Origin: Paracerasibacillus soli
GTDB taxonomy: Bacteria; Bacillota; Bacilli; Bacillales; Amphibacillaceae
NCBI RefSeq assembly: GCF_034006335.1
Contig: NZ_JAWDIQ010000001.1
DNA length: 64,000 bases
Reading direction: 5' to 3' (one strand)
In this document: positions 48,861-59,665 of the stretch, one piece after another
Position numbering within the stretch: the first letter of the stretch is position 1
How the letters are laid out: each line of letters opens with the position of its first letter
Program-made: the position numbers and the translations under genes
Notes under the pieces: generated by a model
Told to the model about the DNA's origin: nothing
Seen by the model: only the letters and a program-made list of their open reading frames with translations
The model's database searches: none

Positions 48861-51800
48861 ATGTCTTCAACGCATCAACATCAAACGATTTCAATCGAGC
48901 ATATAATTGCCTTATACAACTTGATGACTGAACATGGTAATCAGACACAAGCAAATAAGTTATTAGACATGTATCGTAAGCTGAAAAACAGAGAAACGAT
49001 AATTAGTTTCTCTGGGCATTTCTCTGCTGGTAAATCATCTATGATTAATGCATTAATTGGGAAAGATATCTTGCCAAAAAGTCCTATTCCAACGAGCGCC
49101 AATATTGTAAAACTATCTTCTGGAGAAGGATATGCACGTGTTTTCTTTCGGGATCAACAACCGGTCGAATATAAGGAACCATATCATATAAATGAAATAC
49201 AACAATTCTGTAAGACAAAAGGTACAATAACAGGTCTAGAAATTAGCACATCTGAACCACTTATCCCATCTGGAACTTTTATGATGGATACACCTGGTAT
49301 AGATGCTGTAGATGATGTTGATCGTTTTATTACCGAATCATCTTTACATGTTGTAGATGCTTTGTTTTATGTGATGGATTATAACCACGTACAATCAGAA
49401 GTAAATTTATTATTTTTACAACAAATACAAGAAAAGAATATTCCGTTTTACATTATTATTAATCAAGTAGATAAACATGATGAAAATGAAATAAGTTTTA
49501 CCCATTATAAGAAGCAAATCATGCATACGCTTCAACAATGGGAATTGCATCCGAAGCAGATTTTTTATACAACGCTTACACAACCGAATCATATGTACAA
49601 TCAATTTTCGCATGTACAAACAGCATTAAAGAACTTAAGTTTTTCAGAGACCGAAACGGTGACGATGACTGCTATTACATCGATTATCGAAGATCACAAA
49701 CAATATTTAGCCGAACAATTCGAACAACAGTTTTCAGCTCAATCTCCACTGCATGATCGGTCAATGGAAGAATTGCAAAAAAACTTGAAACAGATAGAAG
49801 ATGAGCAGAAGCATATAGAAGAAAAACATGAACAAATCGAGCATAAACTGCAATCGGAACTTAACACGACATTAAGAAATGCTTATATTATGCCAGCATC
49901 TTTACGCGATAAAGCTGCACTTTTTTTAGAAGGGGAACAAACTGACTTTAAAATTGGATTGTTTCGTTCAAAAAAGAAAACAGAAGAAGAAAAGGACCAT
50001 CGTTTACAAAACTTCTTAAAAGAATTAAATGAACTTGTAGAAGCAAATATACAATGGAAATTACGCGAAAAATATATTGGAATTTTAAGTGAATATATAA
50101 CAGGTACTCAGTTACAGCAAGACTTGCAACAGTTAGAGGTAGTAGTAACAAAAGAAATGCTTTTACAACAAATTAATCGTGGTGCAACATTTAACGGTTC
50201 ATATGTACTGCATTATACAACAACGGTAGCGGAAAAAATTAAGTCAATGTTTAAAGAAAAATCAATCACATTGTTTGCTAACGTACAAAATGAGTTAGAA
50301 AAACGTAGCGAAACTAATATGCAAATGCTTGCTCACGATTATCAATTGGCAAAACAAGCATTATCAGATAAAAGCCTTTATGAAAAGATGAAGTCCATAT
50401 ATCAAATACAATTAGACAGTATAGCTAAACAATTGGCGACTCCTCTCGTTACAGAGGTAATGAAACACGAGATGGACAAAAGAATAAGTGAAACAGAGCA
50501 TATTCAATACCATAGTCAAACAGATATTCCATTTGAGGATACGTCTGAAAGGAGTGTACAAAAAAAGGAATCTTCTGTTACAGTAAAATCAGCGACTAAA
50601 ACAAATGTTCGCACATACGAAATGTTACCGATTCTGAAAAAACCATCGCGGAGTTAGAAGATTTTCTGGTTTTGATTCACTTGTAGCCGACTTAAAAGTG
50701 AAGCATCGTAAATTATCAAATCGGTCCCTAACAATCGCTTTCTTTGGGGCATTTAGTGCCGGTAAATCATCACTTATTAATGCGCTAGTTGGTGAGCGGG
50801 TATTGCCTTCGTCACCTAATCCAACTACGGCAGTTATTAACCGAATTTTACCAGTTACAAATGATTATCAACATGGTACGGTAAAGATTAAAATAAAATC
50901 CGCAGAAAAAGTGACGGATGAATTAGTTGCCATTACGGAAACATTATTACCAAACAAGTCTTTCACTTTCGAACAGTTCATCACATGGGCAAAAGACAAT
51001 AATCTAGCAAACCATCCTGAGCTTACGAATGTTTACCAATCTTATGTAGCAGCATTGATAAATGGGTATGAAATAATGAAAGAAAAATTACAAACAACAT
51101 TTACTGTTACATTAGAGGAATTGGAATCTTATGCAACGGATGAAACGATTGCCTGTTATGTAGCTGGAATTGATTTATATTATGATTGTGAACTTACGAG
51201 ACAAGGTATAATATTAGTTGATACGCCTGGTGCTAATTCAGTTCATGCCAGGCATACGAATGTGGCATTCAATTATATGAAATATGCAGATGCTCTTGTT
51301 TATGTAACGTATTATAACCATGCATTCTCAAATACGGATCAAGCATTTTTAATGCAATTAGGTAGAGTGAAAGAGGCGTTTGAACTAGATAAAATGTTTT
51401 TCGTTATTAATGCAGCTGATTTAGCAAAAAATCAGGCAGAAATTACAATGGTACAGCAATACGTAGAAGAACAACTTGTTCAGTTAGGCATCCGTTTCCC
51501 AAGGCTTTTTGCACTTTCAAGTAAAAAGTCATTAGAACAACAAACTTTATTACCAGAAATGGTGGATTTTCAAACGTCCTTACAACAATTTATTCATGAA
51601 GAACTAATTACTTTATCAATTGAATCTGCAAAATTTGATATTCAAAGGGTATTACAACGATTAGACCAATATATGAAAACATTCCAATTGGATGAAGCTG
51701 AAAAGCATGCATTACGCAAACAATTATTGCGTAATCAGAAATGATAAATCAGAAGCTAAATACAAGTATGTTTGACATATTTGAACAACAAATTGAAGAA

Positions 51801-52462
51801 CGATTGAATAGACAGTTTTATTATTTATACGATCGGATACGCATTCGTTTCTATGATTTATTTAAAGATACATTTAATCCTACAACTGTTACAGCATCTG
51901 GAAGAAAGGGCAAGAGCAGTTACAACATTGCATGCTTGAGTTGCTAGATATGTTGCGATATGAGCTACAAGAAGAAATTAGGGCGATTTGTCTTCGGCTT
52001 GAAAATTATTTGAATGAAATGTTATTCGATTTATACCAATCGTTCGTTGAAATCATTCATGAGATTGAACCTCAGTTTGTTTTAGGATCATTTGATAGAT
52101 GGGACATTACCACACCTGAGGTTTCACGTCCATTGCCTGGAATATCACTTTTAGTATTTAAAGATACGTTAGGGAGTTATCGTGGAACGAAGGCATTTTT
52201 TGTTCATCATGAAAGGGATCTGATGCGCGATAAAATCTATGATATTATCGCAAAAGAAATTGAAAGTTTTGGAGAGAATGAGATGAATCTATTATTTTCT
52301 TTCTATAAAGAAATTGGACATTCATATGTAGGTCGGATGATAAGAAACACGATACAAGAATTTGAAAATTACGTTGATCAAAACTTAACGGTATTAGGTG
52401 AAAATAATCAAAGTGCTTTATTGATGCAAAAAAAGGTAAAGATTAGTGCATTACTATCCTAA
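48861..52462 (+). CDS. dynA: Tandem dynamin-like GTPase DynA (four frameshifts)
   Basis: DynA (YpbR) is a bacterial dynamin made of two fused dynamin units that tethers and fuses membranes and helps in membrane stress and phage tolerance. Both G1 motifs are visible: GHFSAGKSS near residue 53 and GAFSAGKSS near 628, with G3 DTPGIDAVDD and DTPGANSVHA. Each half has long helical stalk regions. Frame breaks are near 50628, 50665, 51743 and 51917, all single-base losses. Repaired length is about 1201 residues, close to B. subtilis DynA. ATG 48861 follows AGAAAGGA. Confidence 0.93.
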
Positions 52463-52472
52463 GGAGATGTAT

Positions 52473-53338
52473 TTGAAAATGAAACAGAAAATATTACTTG
52501 TTGATGGGATGGCATTATTATTTCGAGGATTTTATGCGACATCTTATCGTGGTAATTATATGAAGACAAGTAACGGGACACCAACAAATGCGGTACAACA
52601 ATTTTTGCATTATTTTTACATGCAATTGAAACATATACACCAACACATGTTATTTGCTGCTGGGATATGGGGAGCAAAACATTTCGGACGGAATTATATG
52701 AAAATTATAAGTCTAATCGTGGAGAACCGCCAGTTGAACTTATTCCACAGTTTGATTTAGTAAAGGAAGTTGTTAGTACGTTTGATGTTCCGAATATAGG
52801 CCTGCAAAATTATGAAGCGGATGATTGTATCGGAACCTTGGCAAATCAATATGCAACAGAGCATGAGGTCTATATTTTGACTGGGGACCATGATATCTTA
52901 CAACTTGTAAAAGAAAATATTCACGTCATTATTATGAGAAAAGGGAAAGGTAACTATGACCTATTTACAGAAGAAAATTTCTTTGAAAAAATGGGGGTGT
53001 ATCCAAAACAAATCGTCGATATGAAAGGGCTTATGGGGATACAGCTGATAACTATCCTGGTGTAAAAGGAATAGGGGAAAAGTCCGCGCTGAAATTATTA
53101 ACAGAATATGAAACGATTGATCAGTTATTAGAAAAAGATAAATGAACTCCCTAAAGGCATGCAAACAAGAATTAAAACGAATATGGACATGTTGCATTTA
53201 TCCCGAAATCTTGCAGAAATAAAATGTGATGTGCCGATATCGTGTAAACTGGAGGAAGCGGAGTGGGATTATAACAAAGAAAAAGTATCCATGAAGTTTA
53301 CGGAATTAGAGTTTTCACGTTTGGCTAAACTGATTTAG
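52473..53338 (+). CDS. ypcP: YpcP, 5'-3' exonuclease / flap endonuclease (three frameshifts)
   Basis: A FEN-type nuclease that removes Okazaki-fragment RNA in parallel with the PolA nuclease domain. Metal-site motifs are LLVDGMALLFRGFYA, YEADDCIGTLA, LTGDHDILQLV, and DTADNYPGVKGIGEKSA in the helix-hairpin-helix. TTG 52473 follows AAGGAG at six bases. A missing T near 52615, a missing G near 53036 and an extra G near 53145 break the frame. Repaired length is about 288 residues. It follows dynA directly, as in B. subtilis. Confidence 0.92.
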
Positions 53339-53498
53339 ATAAGAAGAATCATTTTAAAGTTCTTTCTTGTTTTGGTATTGGGTCATTTGCACATAGGGAT
53401 TGCGACAGATGATTTCATAAGAGAAGTTAAACAGTATCCAGGAATCTAGAAAGTATATTTAATATATGGGCCGCTATCATTTATTTTAGTTACAAAAC

Positions 53499-53535
53499 AA
53501 AACCTGTAATCATGGGGGAGATTACAGGTTTTTTT
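53499..53535. terminator. Bidirectional terminator
   Basis: AACCTGTAATC / GATTACAGGTT perfect stem with T7 on the plus strand and A-rich lead (T-run on the minus strand). Confidence 0.85.
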
Positions 53536-53539
53536 GCAC

Positions 53540-53707
53540 TTACTTATTGTTTTTACGTTTACGTTTTCGATTCTTGTTATTATTATCGTCTAAATGATCT
53601 TGATTTAAGAACTCATCCGCAAACTCTACATTATCAACATCATGATTGTTATTGTGATTATTCTCGTTATTGCGGTTGTGACGATTACGATCATGTTTGT
53701 TATTCAT
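53540..53707 (-). CDS. 55-residue Asn/His/Arg-rich small protein
   Basis: A small intact ORF with a strong site (TAGGAGG) before ATG 53707. N-terminus is MNNKHDRNRHNRNNENNHNN, the centre is acidic (VEFADEFLNQDHLDD) and the end is basic (NRKRKRKNNK). The composition resembles minor spore proteins, and a small acid-soluble protein gene lies near ypcP in B. subtilis, but I cannot assign a family. It is followed by a terminator. Confidence 0.65.
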   Translation of the reverse strand: MNNKHDRNRHNRNNENNHNNNHDVDNVEFADEFLNQDHLDDNNNKNRKRKRKNNK

Positions 53708-53847
53708 TTACGTATCCTCCTAATATCGTAATGTGGGTCTGTTGTTCCCAATACATATCTTGTACCATTTCTAAATATTTATGTAAGCTTTTAATTTTAT
53801 TTTGTTGTGATTGCTCTGGCTATCAGTAAAAAGAGTGTTAGTGAAAT

Positions 53848-55088
53848 TTAAATGTAAAGTAACACATCATTATTTTTCCATGCATGGCCAACATTATGTT
53901 TTTTTGATTGTTTATTTTCTAAGTAGATCATGGTTGTTTCTAGATTTTCATGTCCGAGAGTTTGCATAATCCGATAGACATCACTATCATTTTCAGCACT
54001 AATAATTGCAAATCCATGTCTCAAAGTATGGGGAGTGAGTGACCTTATCTTGTTTTTATCTTTTTCATCCAACAAACCTGCAGCATCTTGTTCCTTCAAC
54101 TGATTATTTGCTTGCACAAATGGAATATCCGCTTTATTTATATGTTTGTTTATAAACATAGATAAATTCTTTGGGCGATATGCTATTCCTTTTGGTGTAG
54201 TAAATACAGGAGCGTGATCTGTTAGATTTAAAATAGTTTCCAATCTTCTTCTTTTACGAAATCTGACGATAGCTTCAAACACATTGTCGTGAATTAAGAG
54301 AGTTCGCCTTTTGTTTCCTTTTCCTGTAACTTCCATCCAATAATGAGATTCCCCAGTTCTTTCATTTTTTTCTAAAGTCAGGTCGCTTATTTTTACTGTA
54401 CATATTTCTTCTATTCTTGCCCCAGTTGTGACTAGTACTGCTAACAAACCATGGATAATCGGTTGGCTTTTGTAATAATCGAGTAATTGTATCACTTCAG
54501 CTTTTGTGATATCCCGGTTTGGTCTGTCCTTTTTACCAACTTTGGCCGATATAAAAGCTTCATGTATTGGTTCATTAATGTATTTCTTCCTATATAAATA
54601 ATGAAGAAAAGATTTAAATATAGTTGTTTTTTTAGCTATTGTTGCAATGGAATAAGGTTTGCCACCTTTTCCTAACGGAGCTGTTTTTAACCAATGTTGA
54701 TATAATCTTATCTGTTTCTCTCTTAATAAACGAAATAGAGAACATCGTGAAAGGAAGGTAGGTTAAATTGTTCTCTATGTTTATGAAACGTTAAATAAGT
54801 TTGTAGCAAATCTCTTATATATTCCTGCTTTGTATTGATCTGTGTATTTTTATCCTCATCTTGATCTTTTTCTTCATGAACATATAAATATATCATTTCT
54901 ATATCATTAAACTTTGTATAGTCGGCATCATCATTTTCAAATATTTGAAGATAAAACTCATTTAAATAACTATTATCAAGTAAGGCATTCATAACTTCCT
55001 TCTTTTTATGATGAATAAGGGTAGGAAATATGCTTGATAAGTTATTTATTCGATTACTTAACTTCTTATGTTTGATTATGTCATACAT
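53848..55088 (-). CDS. Tyrosine recombinase (XerC/D- or phage-integrase-like), one frameshift
   Basis: A 413-residue site-specific recombinase. The catalytic domain has the first arginine in TTGARIEEICTV, a lysine in VTGKGNKRRT, HTLRHGFA, LGHENLETTMIYLE with the tyrosine nucleophile. The middle (EKQIRLYQHWLKTAP ... ATIAKKTTIFKSFLHYLYR) is the core-binding domain, and a further N-terminal 120-residue part begins MYDIIKHKKLSNRINN. One missing base near 54740 splits these two parts. It is longer than XerC/D. It stands at the edge of an accessory region, but no att duplication or phage genes are visible. Confidence 0.88.
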
Positions 55089-55548
55089 AACTTTATCTCC
55101 CTTTAAATGTTTAAATTAAATTTATAGCATTAACTATTGTTATCTTAACATATTATAGCCATCTAATAACGTATCATAAATACAATAGATAAGTTTACAT
55201 ATTATTTATTCCTAAAATTTATCATATTGGACAAATCCTTTTATTTGTCCAATATGATTTACATATGACAGAATTACAATATTTTATAATGCTATCATAA
55301 CAATTTAATTGTTTAGACAGCTTTCTTATTTCATATTAAAATGAAGTCATATATTAAAGAGGTGGCAATTCCTTTAAGGACTCATTAATATATGTTAATG
55401 GTATAATAGCTATCATATAATAAAAAATAAATATAGGAACGAAACTTTTACGGAAAGACAACGTTCTATAGAGGTCGTAATAAATAAAGTTAGTTTTTTT
55501 ACAAATCTTTAAGAAGATGCGTGAGTTTGATGACAGGAGGATAATAAA
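55089..55548. other. 460-base AT-rich divergent intergenic region
   Basis: The region separates the minus-strand recombinase from the plus-strand regulator. Its one clear structure is the 38-bp hairpin at 55221-55258. Promoters for both genes should lie here, but I could not pick convincing boxes. No ORF is credible. Confidence 0.6.
55221..55258. repeat. Perfect 16-bp inverted repeat with 6-base loop
   Basis: ATCATATTGGACAAAT and ATTTGTCCAATATGAT are exact complements. Because it lies between divergent genes it is not a terminator for either. It could be an operator, or a recombination site for the neighbouring tyrosine recombinase (XerC/D-type sites are dyads with a short centre). Confidence 0.7.
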
Positions 55549-56499
55549 GTGGAACAGATACCATTATTAAGTACAAAAGAAGTAGCGGAGAGATTAGGGT
55601 TAACCGTGACAACAATTTATCAATATGTTAAAAACAAAAAATTAACGCCAGTATATGAGGATTGGTCCGTTGATGAAACAATGTTGTTTTATGAATCGGA
55701 TGTTGAAAAAATAGAGAATCAAAAGCCTAGTGGGTTTACGACTTCCCAAGTTGCAAAAATACTTGGCGTACACCAAACGACGATATCTAAACAGATTAAA
55801 GAAGGGAAGATACCAGCAAATAAGATTCGTTATCGTGGTCGGATGACCTATTTTGTACAAGAGGATATATTGAAGAACCTCGAAGAAAGATATTCAGCGG
55901 GTAATAAGTATCGTATATGTTATCAACCTAAATGGAATTATTATTTATTCCAATCCTTTTTAAATGAACAGACGAAAGCAATCGCAAGGATTATAGAATT
56001 CACGAAGGGGAACGACAGCGGAATTGCACTTACAGATAGCGGTGAAAAGCTAGAATTAGAAAGCCTTAAACAAAAAGGTTTTATTCCATTAGAACATTTT
56101 CAAGATAAGAAGATGATTAATCGACCAGGCTTTGTTCATTTTCGGTTCGAGCAACCAGTTTCTCTCCACTCCTTTGTATATGAATTAATAGAGGCTTTTT
56201 ATCGTGCGGTAGGATATAGGAATTTGAAGATACGGGAAGCAGATGGACATATAGATATTTACATAAAACCATTTTTGTTCAAACAAAATGAAGAATACTT
56301 TACAATGTTGGAAGAGCATCTAATATCCGGTAAAGTAACGCAGCGTCACAATGGTATTTTATTAGATAGCGGAGTAGAGCGACTCACGATATACCCATCA
56401 ACTGAACAAAAGAAAAAAATGAAGGTACTGGCAGATGAGCGTGGGATTGCCATGAACGATTTAATCATAGAAATCCTGGATCATTATTTAGACCAATAG
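55549..56499 (+). CDS. DNA-binding protein with two excisionase-type HTH domains and a ribbon-helix-helix-like tail
   Basis: A 316-residue protein, function unknown. Residues about 5-55 (LLSTKEVAERLGLTVTTIYQ) and 62-110 (TTSQVAKILGVHQTTISKQI) are two MerR/excisionase-type helix-turn-helix domains in tandem. The middle has no recognisable domain. The last 40 residues (RLTIYPSTEQKKKMKVLADE ... AMNDLIIEILDHYL) resemble an Arc/MetJ-type ribbon-helix-helix. GTG 55549 follows AGGAGG. It is divergent from the recombinase gene, which would suit an excisionase or a regulator of an integrated element. Confidence 0.72.
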   Translation: MEQIPLLSTKEVAERLGLTVTTIYQYVKNKKLTPVYEDWSVDETMLFYESDVEKIENQKPSGFTTSQVAKILGVHQTTISKQIKEGKIPANKIRYRGRMTYFVQEDILKNLEERYSAGNKYRICYQPKWNYYLFQSFLNEQTKAIARIIEFTKGNDSGIALTDSGEKLELESLKQKGFIPLEHFQDKKMINRPGFVHFRFEQPVSLHSFVYELIEAFYRAVGYRNLKIREADGHIDIYIKPFLFKQNEEYFTMLEEHLISGKVTQRHNGILLDSGVERLTIYPSTEQKKKMKVLADERGIAMNDLIIEILDHYLDQ

Positions 56500-56593
56500 T
56501 TTATTTTTATGCTGCCCATAGAGTTTAAAGAGAAGAAAGTACTGAAATAGATTTTCAAAATGAATGTGTACATGGGAACTTCGTATACGTATA

Positions 56594-57148
56594 TTATTCA
56601 TTTTCACGTTCAGTATTTTTAAGGCTACTTATGAAGGTGAGAACCGAGCCAACAGCTTGGATCCACCCGCCAATTGTATTAAGAAGTTTGCTGTTTTCTC
56701 CTTTGAGTTCTTTGATTCCTGAAAAACTTTGCATGGAATTGCCGATTATTTGCAGTAAGTTACCGCATATATTATATATGGATGTGATTGTAACATCTTT
56801 GTCGTTTAAAGCGTCTGTAAAGGATAAACTCCCGCCGACTGCTTGCATTAGATTCCCTTTTATGTTCAATTCAGTCTGCAATTGTTCATTTATATTAGCT
56901 AAAAGGCTTAATACATTTACTGAATTTCCAATTGATTGAAGTTTATTACCAATTTTATCTAAGGAATATCCTTCTTCACTGTCAACAACTAAAGCATTCC
57001 CTGTCCCTTGTAAAACATTTCCCCATAAATCAAAGGTAGTAAAAAGTTCTTCTTTGTTTACAGATGCTGGGGAATTAGCAAGAGCGGAAATAACAGTGCC
57101 TATTGCTTGTACCCATGATCCAACTATTGCTTTAGACTGATTGTTCAA
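56594..57148 (-). CDS. Repeat protein with Gly-x-x-x-Gln-x-x-Gly motifs (DUF6944-like)
   Basis: A 184-residue protein built from about six copies of the pattern GNxLQxxGNxL/GxWxQAxGxxL, starting near residues 10, 43, 67, 98, 129 and 160; the last four are 31 residues apart. It starts and ends with almost the same unit (GSWVQAIGTVISAL and GGWIQAVGSVLTFI). No signal peptide or long membrane segment. TTG 57148 follows GGGAGAGG. It resembles a family I know as DUF6944, found in Bacillus; function unknown. Confidence 0.65.
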   Translation of the reverse strand: MNNQSKAIVGSWVQAIGTVISALANSPASVNKEELFTTFDLWGNVLQGTGNALVVDSEEGYSLDKIGNKLQSIGNSVNVLSLLANINEQLQTELNIKGNLMQAVGGSLSFTDALNDKDVTITSIYNICGNLLQIIGNSMQSFSGIKELKGENSKLLNTIGGWIQAVGSVLTFISSLKNTERENE

Positions 57149-57350
57149 CTATTTCCTCTCCCGCACAATTAAACTTGTAATATATTATGTAGGAGATGTA
57201 TGTATGGTTCGTACGATTGTATTTCAAATATGGGTTTTCTATTTTTCTAAGGAAGTCGTGCAATAGATGATGATGCTTGTTAAGATATAAAGCATACGCT
57301 AAACTAAATTCTTCTTACAAAACATGTACGATGAAAGGGATTGTATATCA

Positions 57351-57707
57351 ATGAACATCCAAGCATTATTAAAAGTGCTAGAGGCACATGATTTAAACAA
57401 AGCAGCTCAACTACTGGAACATCTTGAACAAAGTGAGGACAAACTAAATATCATAAAACAAGTCTTTGATTATAGTCACGCATCTGATAATGATATGAGT
57501 GTGGATGTACGTGTTTTATATAGACAAATTTACGCATTAACATCATATCGTTCTGCCTATCAAGTAATATTATTGCGTGATTTTTATTGTGTTTTGCAAG
57601 AAATGTTAACTTCGATAGGCTCCTTTTCATCTGTTACTTTAGAGGAGTCAGAATACCAGGATGCACCACATAGAGATATATGTATCAGATTTAAAAAGGT
57701 CATCTGA
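57351..57707 (+). CDS. Hypothetical helical protein overlapping the VOC gene
   Basis: About 118 residues, starting at ATG 57351 with GAAAGGGA upstream: MNIQALLKVLEAHDLNKAAQ, helical and rich in Leu/Gln, then YRQIYALTSYRSAYQVILLR. Its last 47 bases overlap the start of the next gene in a different frame, so the end may be artificial (another base loss is likely in this neighbourhood). I do not recognise it. Confidence 0.5.
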   Translation: MNIQALLKVLEAHDLNKAAQLLEHLEQSEDKLNIIKQVFDYSHASDNDMSVDVRVLYRQIYALTSYRSAYQVILLRDFYCVLQEMLTSIGSFSSVTLEESEYQDAPHRDICIRFKKVI

Positions 57708-58040
57708 GTTCTGGGGATGGTTCCTTGAAGATTTAGGTTACAACACCTTTCAAAAATGGGATGTTGGTCAGAGTTGGAAAATGGGGATACTTACATTGTT
57801 TTTGTTCAAGCAGCTGATCAGTTTTTAGACGTTCCATATCATAGATGTCGAGTAGGATTAAATCATTTAGCATTTCACGCTGATTCACGTCAGCAAGTTG
57901 ATAAAATGACTGAAAAATTGAAAGACAAGGGAGTTACAGTATTGTATACCGATAAACATCCATTTGCTGGAGGGGATAATCACTACGCCGTTTATTTTGA
58001 GGACCCTGACAGAATAAAGGTTGAATTGGTAGCTCCTTAA
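57661..58040 (+). CDS. VOC-superfamily (glyoxalase/dioxygenase fold) protein, one frameshift
   Basis: A 126-residue vicinal-oxygen-chelate domain: MHHIEIYVSDLKRSSEFWGW, FQKWDVGQSW, VPYHRCRVGLNHLAFH, and HYAVYFEDPDRIKVELVAP. The metal ligands of the fold (His3, His in LNHLAFH, Glu in KVELV) are in place. A missing A near 57778 splits it. Similar to YraH-type proteins of Bacillus; the substrate is unknown. A terminator hairpin follows. Confidence 0.82.
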
Positions 58041-58053
58041 TAATTCAGCAAAT

Positions 58054-58077
58054 GGTTGTGATCATTTAAACACAACC
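58054..58077 (+). terminator. Hairpin after the VOC gene
   Basis: GGTTGTG / CACAACC stem with a ten-base loop directly after the VOC gene; no strong T-run follows. A second weak stem lies at 58085-58112. The rest of the 300-base gap to the next gene shows nothing I recognise. Confidence 0.45.
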
Positions 58078-58343
58078 TACTAACAGGCGCAATTCGTTAA
58101 TTCGAGTTGTGTCTGTTTCTGTTATAGGGGTTTTTCTATTATATAGAACTATGCAATTTGCTTATTAGATTGAGCAAATCATGATATTCTAATGTGCATT
58201 AGCAATACCATCTTCCCATAGAACAGGGAGCAAGGTTGGTTGATTTATGAGTTAATAGAATTAATAATGCGGAACAAATGAATGCATAAAGATAGCCTCT
58301 AATAATGCAATAATGTATGTTATACTTAATACGATATGGGGGT

Positions 58344-59430
58344 ATGTTGAATGGGAAAATATATGATGTTATAATTATTGGGGCAGGTCAAGCTGGAATT
58401 GTAATGAGCTACCAATTAAAACTAAAAGGTATTGATAATCACCTTATAATTGATGCACAAAAACGTATTGGGGACCCTTGGCGTTCCCGTTATAAATCAC
58501 TTGTATTATTTACCACGAAATCATATTCAGCCCTTCCCGGTATGCAAATAAAAGGTGACCCAAATTCATATCCAACAAAGAACGAAATGGCTGATTATCT
58601 TGAAGATTATGTATCATACTTTGATTTGCCTCACAGAATGAATACTTTGGTCACAAGGATTGAAAAAGAAAATGATACTTTTAACATATTTACTGAAAAG
58701 GAGCAGTTTCAATGAGGAGAGTGATTGTCGCTTGGGTGCTTTTCAAAAACCATATATACCACCTGTAATTAAAAGTGAGAACATAAACACTTTAGTCTCA
58801 CATGTCCATTCCTCTTTATATACTGAGCCTAAAGAACTTAATAAGGGAACCACATTGATTGTAGGAGGAGGTAATTCAGGTTCACAAATTGCGGTTGAGT
58901 TATCCAAGGATAGGGAAGTCGTACTTGCTATATCACATAAGCTAAAATTCCTCCCTCTAGAAATATTTAGAAAAAGTATTTTTCATTGGCTAGAGAAACT
59001 TCAACTTTTATACGCAGGTACAGATACGATCAGGGGAAGAATTTTTCAAAAAAGAAATGATCCCATCTTTGGAAAAGAACTAAAACAAGCTATTAAAAGT
59101 AAAGATGTAAAAGTTAGGCCACGGGTAACAGAGGTTGCCGGCAAGAAAGTAACCTTTTCTGATGGTAGTTCACTAGAGGTAAATCAAATCATCTGGGCAA
59201 CCGGCTTTGTTCCAGCGTATGAAATGATTCATATTGACGGGGCCATTGATAAAAAAGGTAAGCCTATACATAATCGAGGTATTAGTCCAATTGATGGATT
59301 ATATTATATCGGATTACCTTGGCAGCACAGTCGTGGCTCTGCTCTCGTTTGTGGTGTTGGAAGAGATGCTATGTTTTTAACAGATATAATTTTAAATTAC
59401 AGAAATTTGGATTCGAAAACGAGTATTTGA
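58344..59430 (+). CDS. Flavin-containing monooxygenase-like NAD(P)/FAD protein (about two frameshifts)
   Basis: A CzcO/YdgL-type flavoprotein of about 362 residues. The FAD site is IIIGAGQAGIVMSYQL near residue 8, followed by GDPWRSRYKSLVLFT. The NADPH site is LIVGGGNSGSQIAVELS, and ATGFVPAYEMI plus LYYIGLPWQHSRGSAL close the fold. Between 58700 and 58730 the frame shifts twice around the expected RVIVA-GAFQKPYIP. ATG 58344 or TTG 58347 follows ATGGGGG. The substrate is unknown. Confidence 0.85.
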
Positions 59431-59531
59431 ATCCATCCTTTAAGATTCGTGCTTATTTTACGAAACAATTTAAATTGATAAGGTGGAGATGTATAAGAAT
59501 TCACATCAGATCAAATATAATGTAGAAAATA

Positions 59532-59572
<41 letters not shown>

Positions 59573-59577
59573 TTAAT

Positions 59578-59616
59578 CTCAATATTAAAGTATTCTTGTG
59601 ATATTGAGATATTTTA
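59578..59616 (+). terminator. Terminator after the monooxygenase gene
   Basis: CTCAATAT / ATATTGAG stem followed by ATATTTT. Confidence 0.55.
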
Positions 59617-59620
59617 AATT

Positions 59621-59655
59621 AAAAAAACAGCAGTTTTAATTTCTGCTGTTTTTTA
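59621..59655. terminator. Bidirectional terminator, serves the deacetylase gene
   Basis: AAAAAACAGCAG / CTGCTGTTTTTT stem ten bases from the deacetylase stop; T-runs on both strands. Confidence 0.85.
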
Positions 59656-59665
59656 TGATGATCTA

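Noticed and set aside
53512..53829. 105-codon plus-strand ORF rich in Cys, Tyr and His
   Set aside because: It is the antisense shadow of the Asn/His-rich small gene on the minus strand, which has a strong ribosome binding site. Its start lies inside a terminator.
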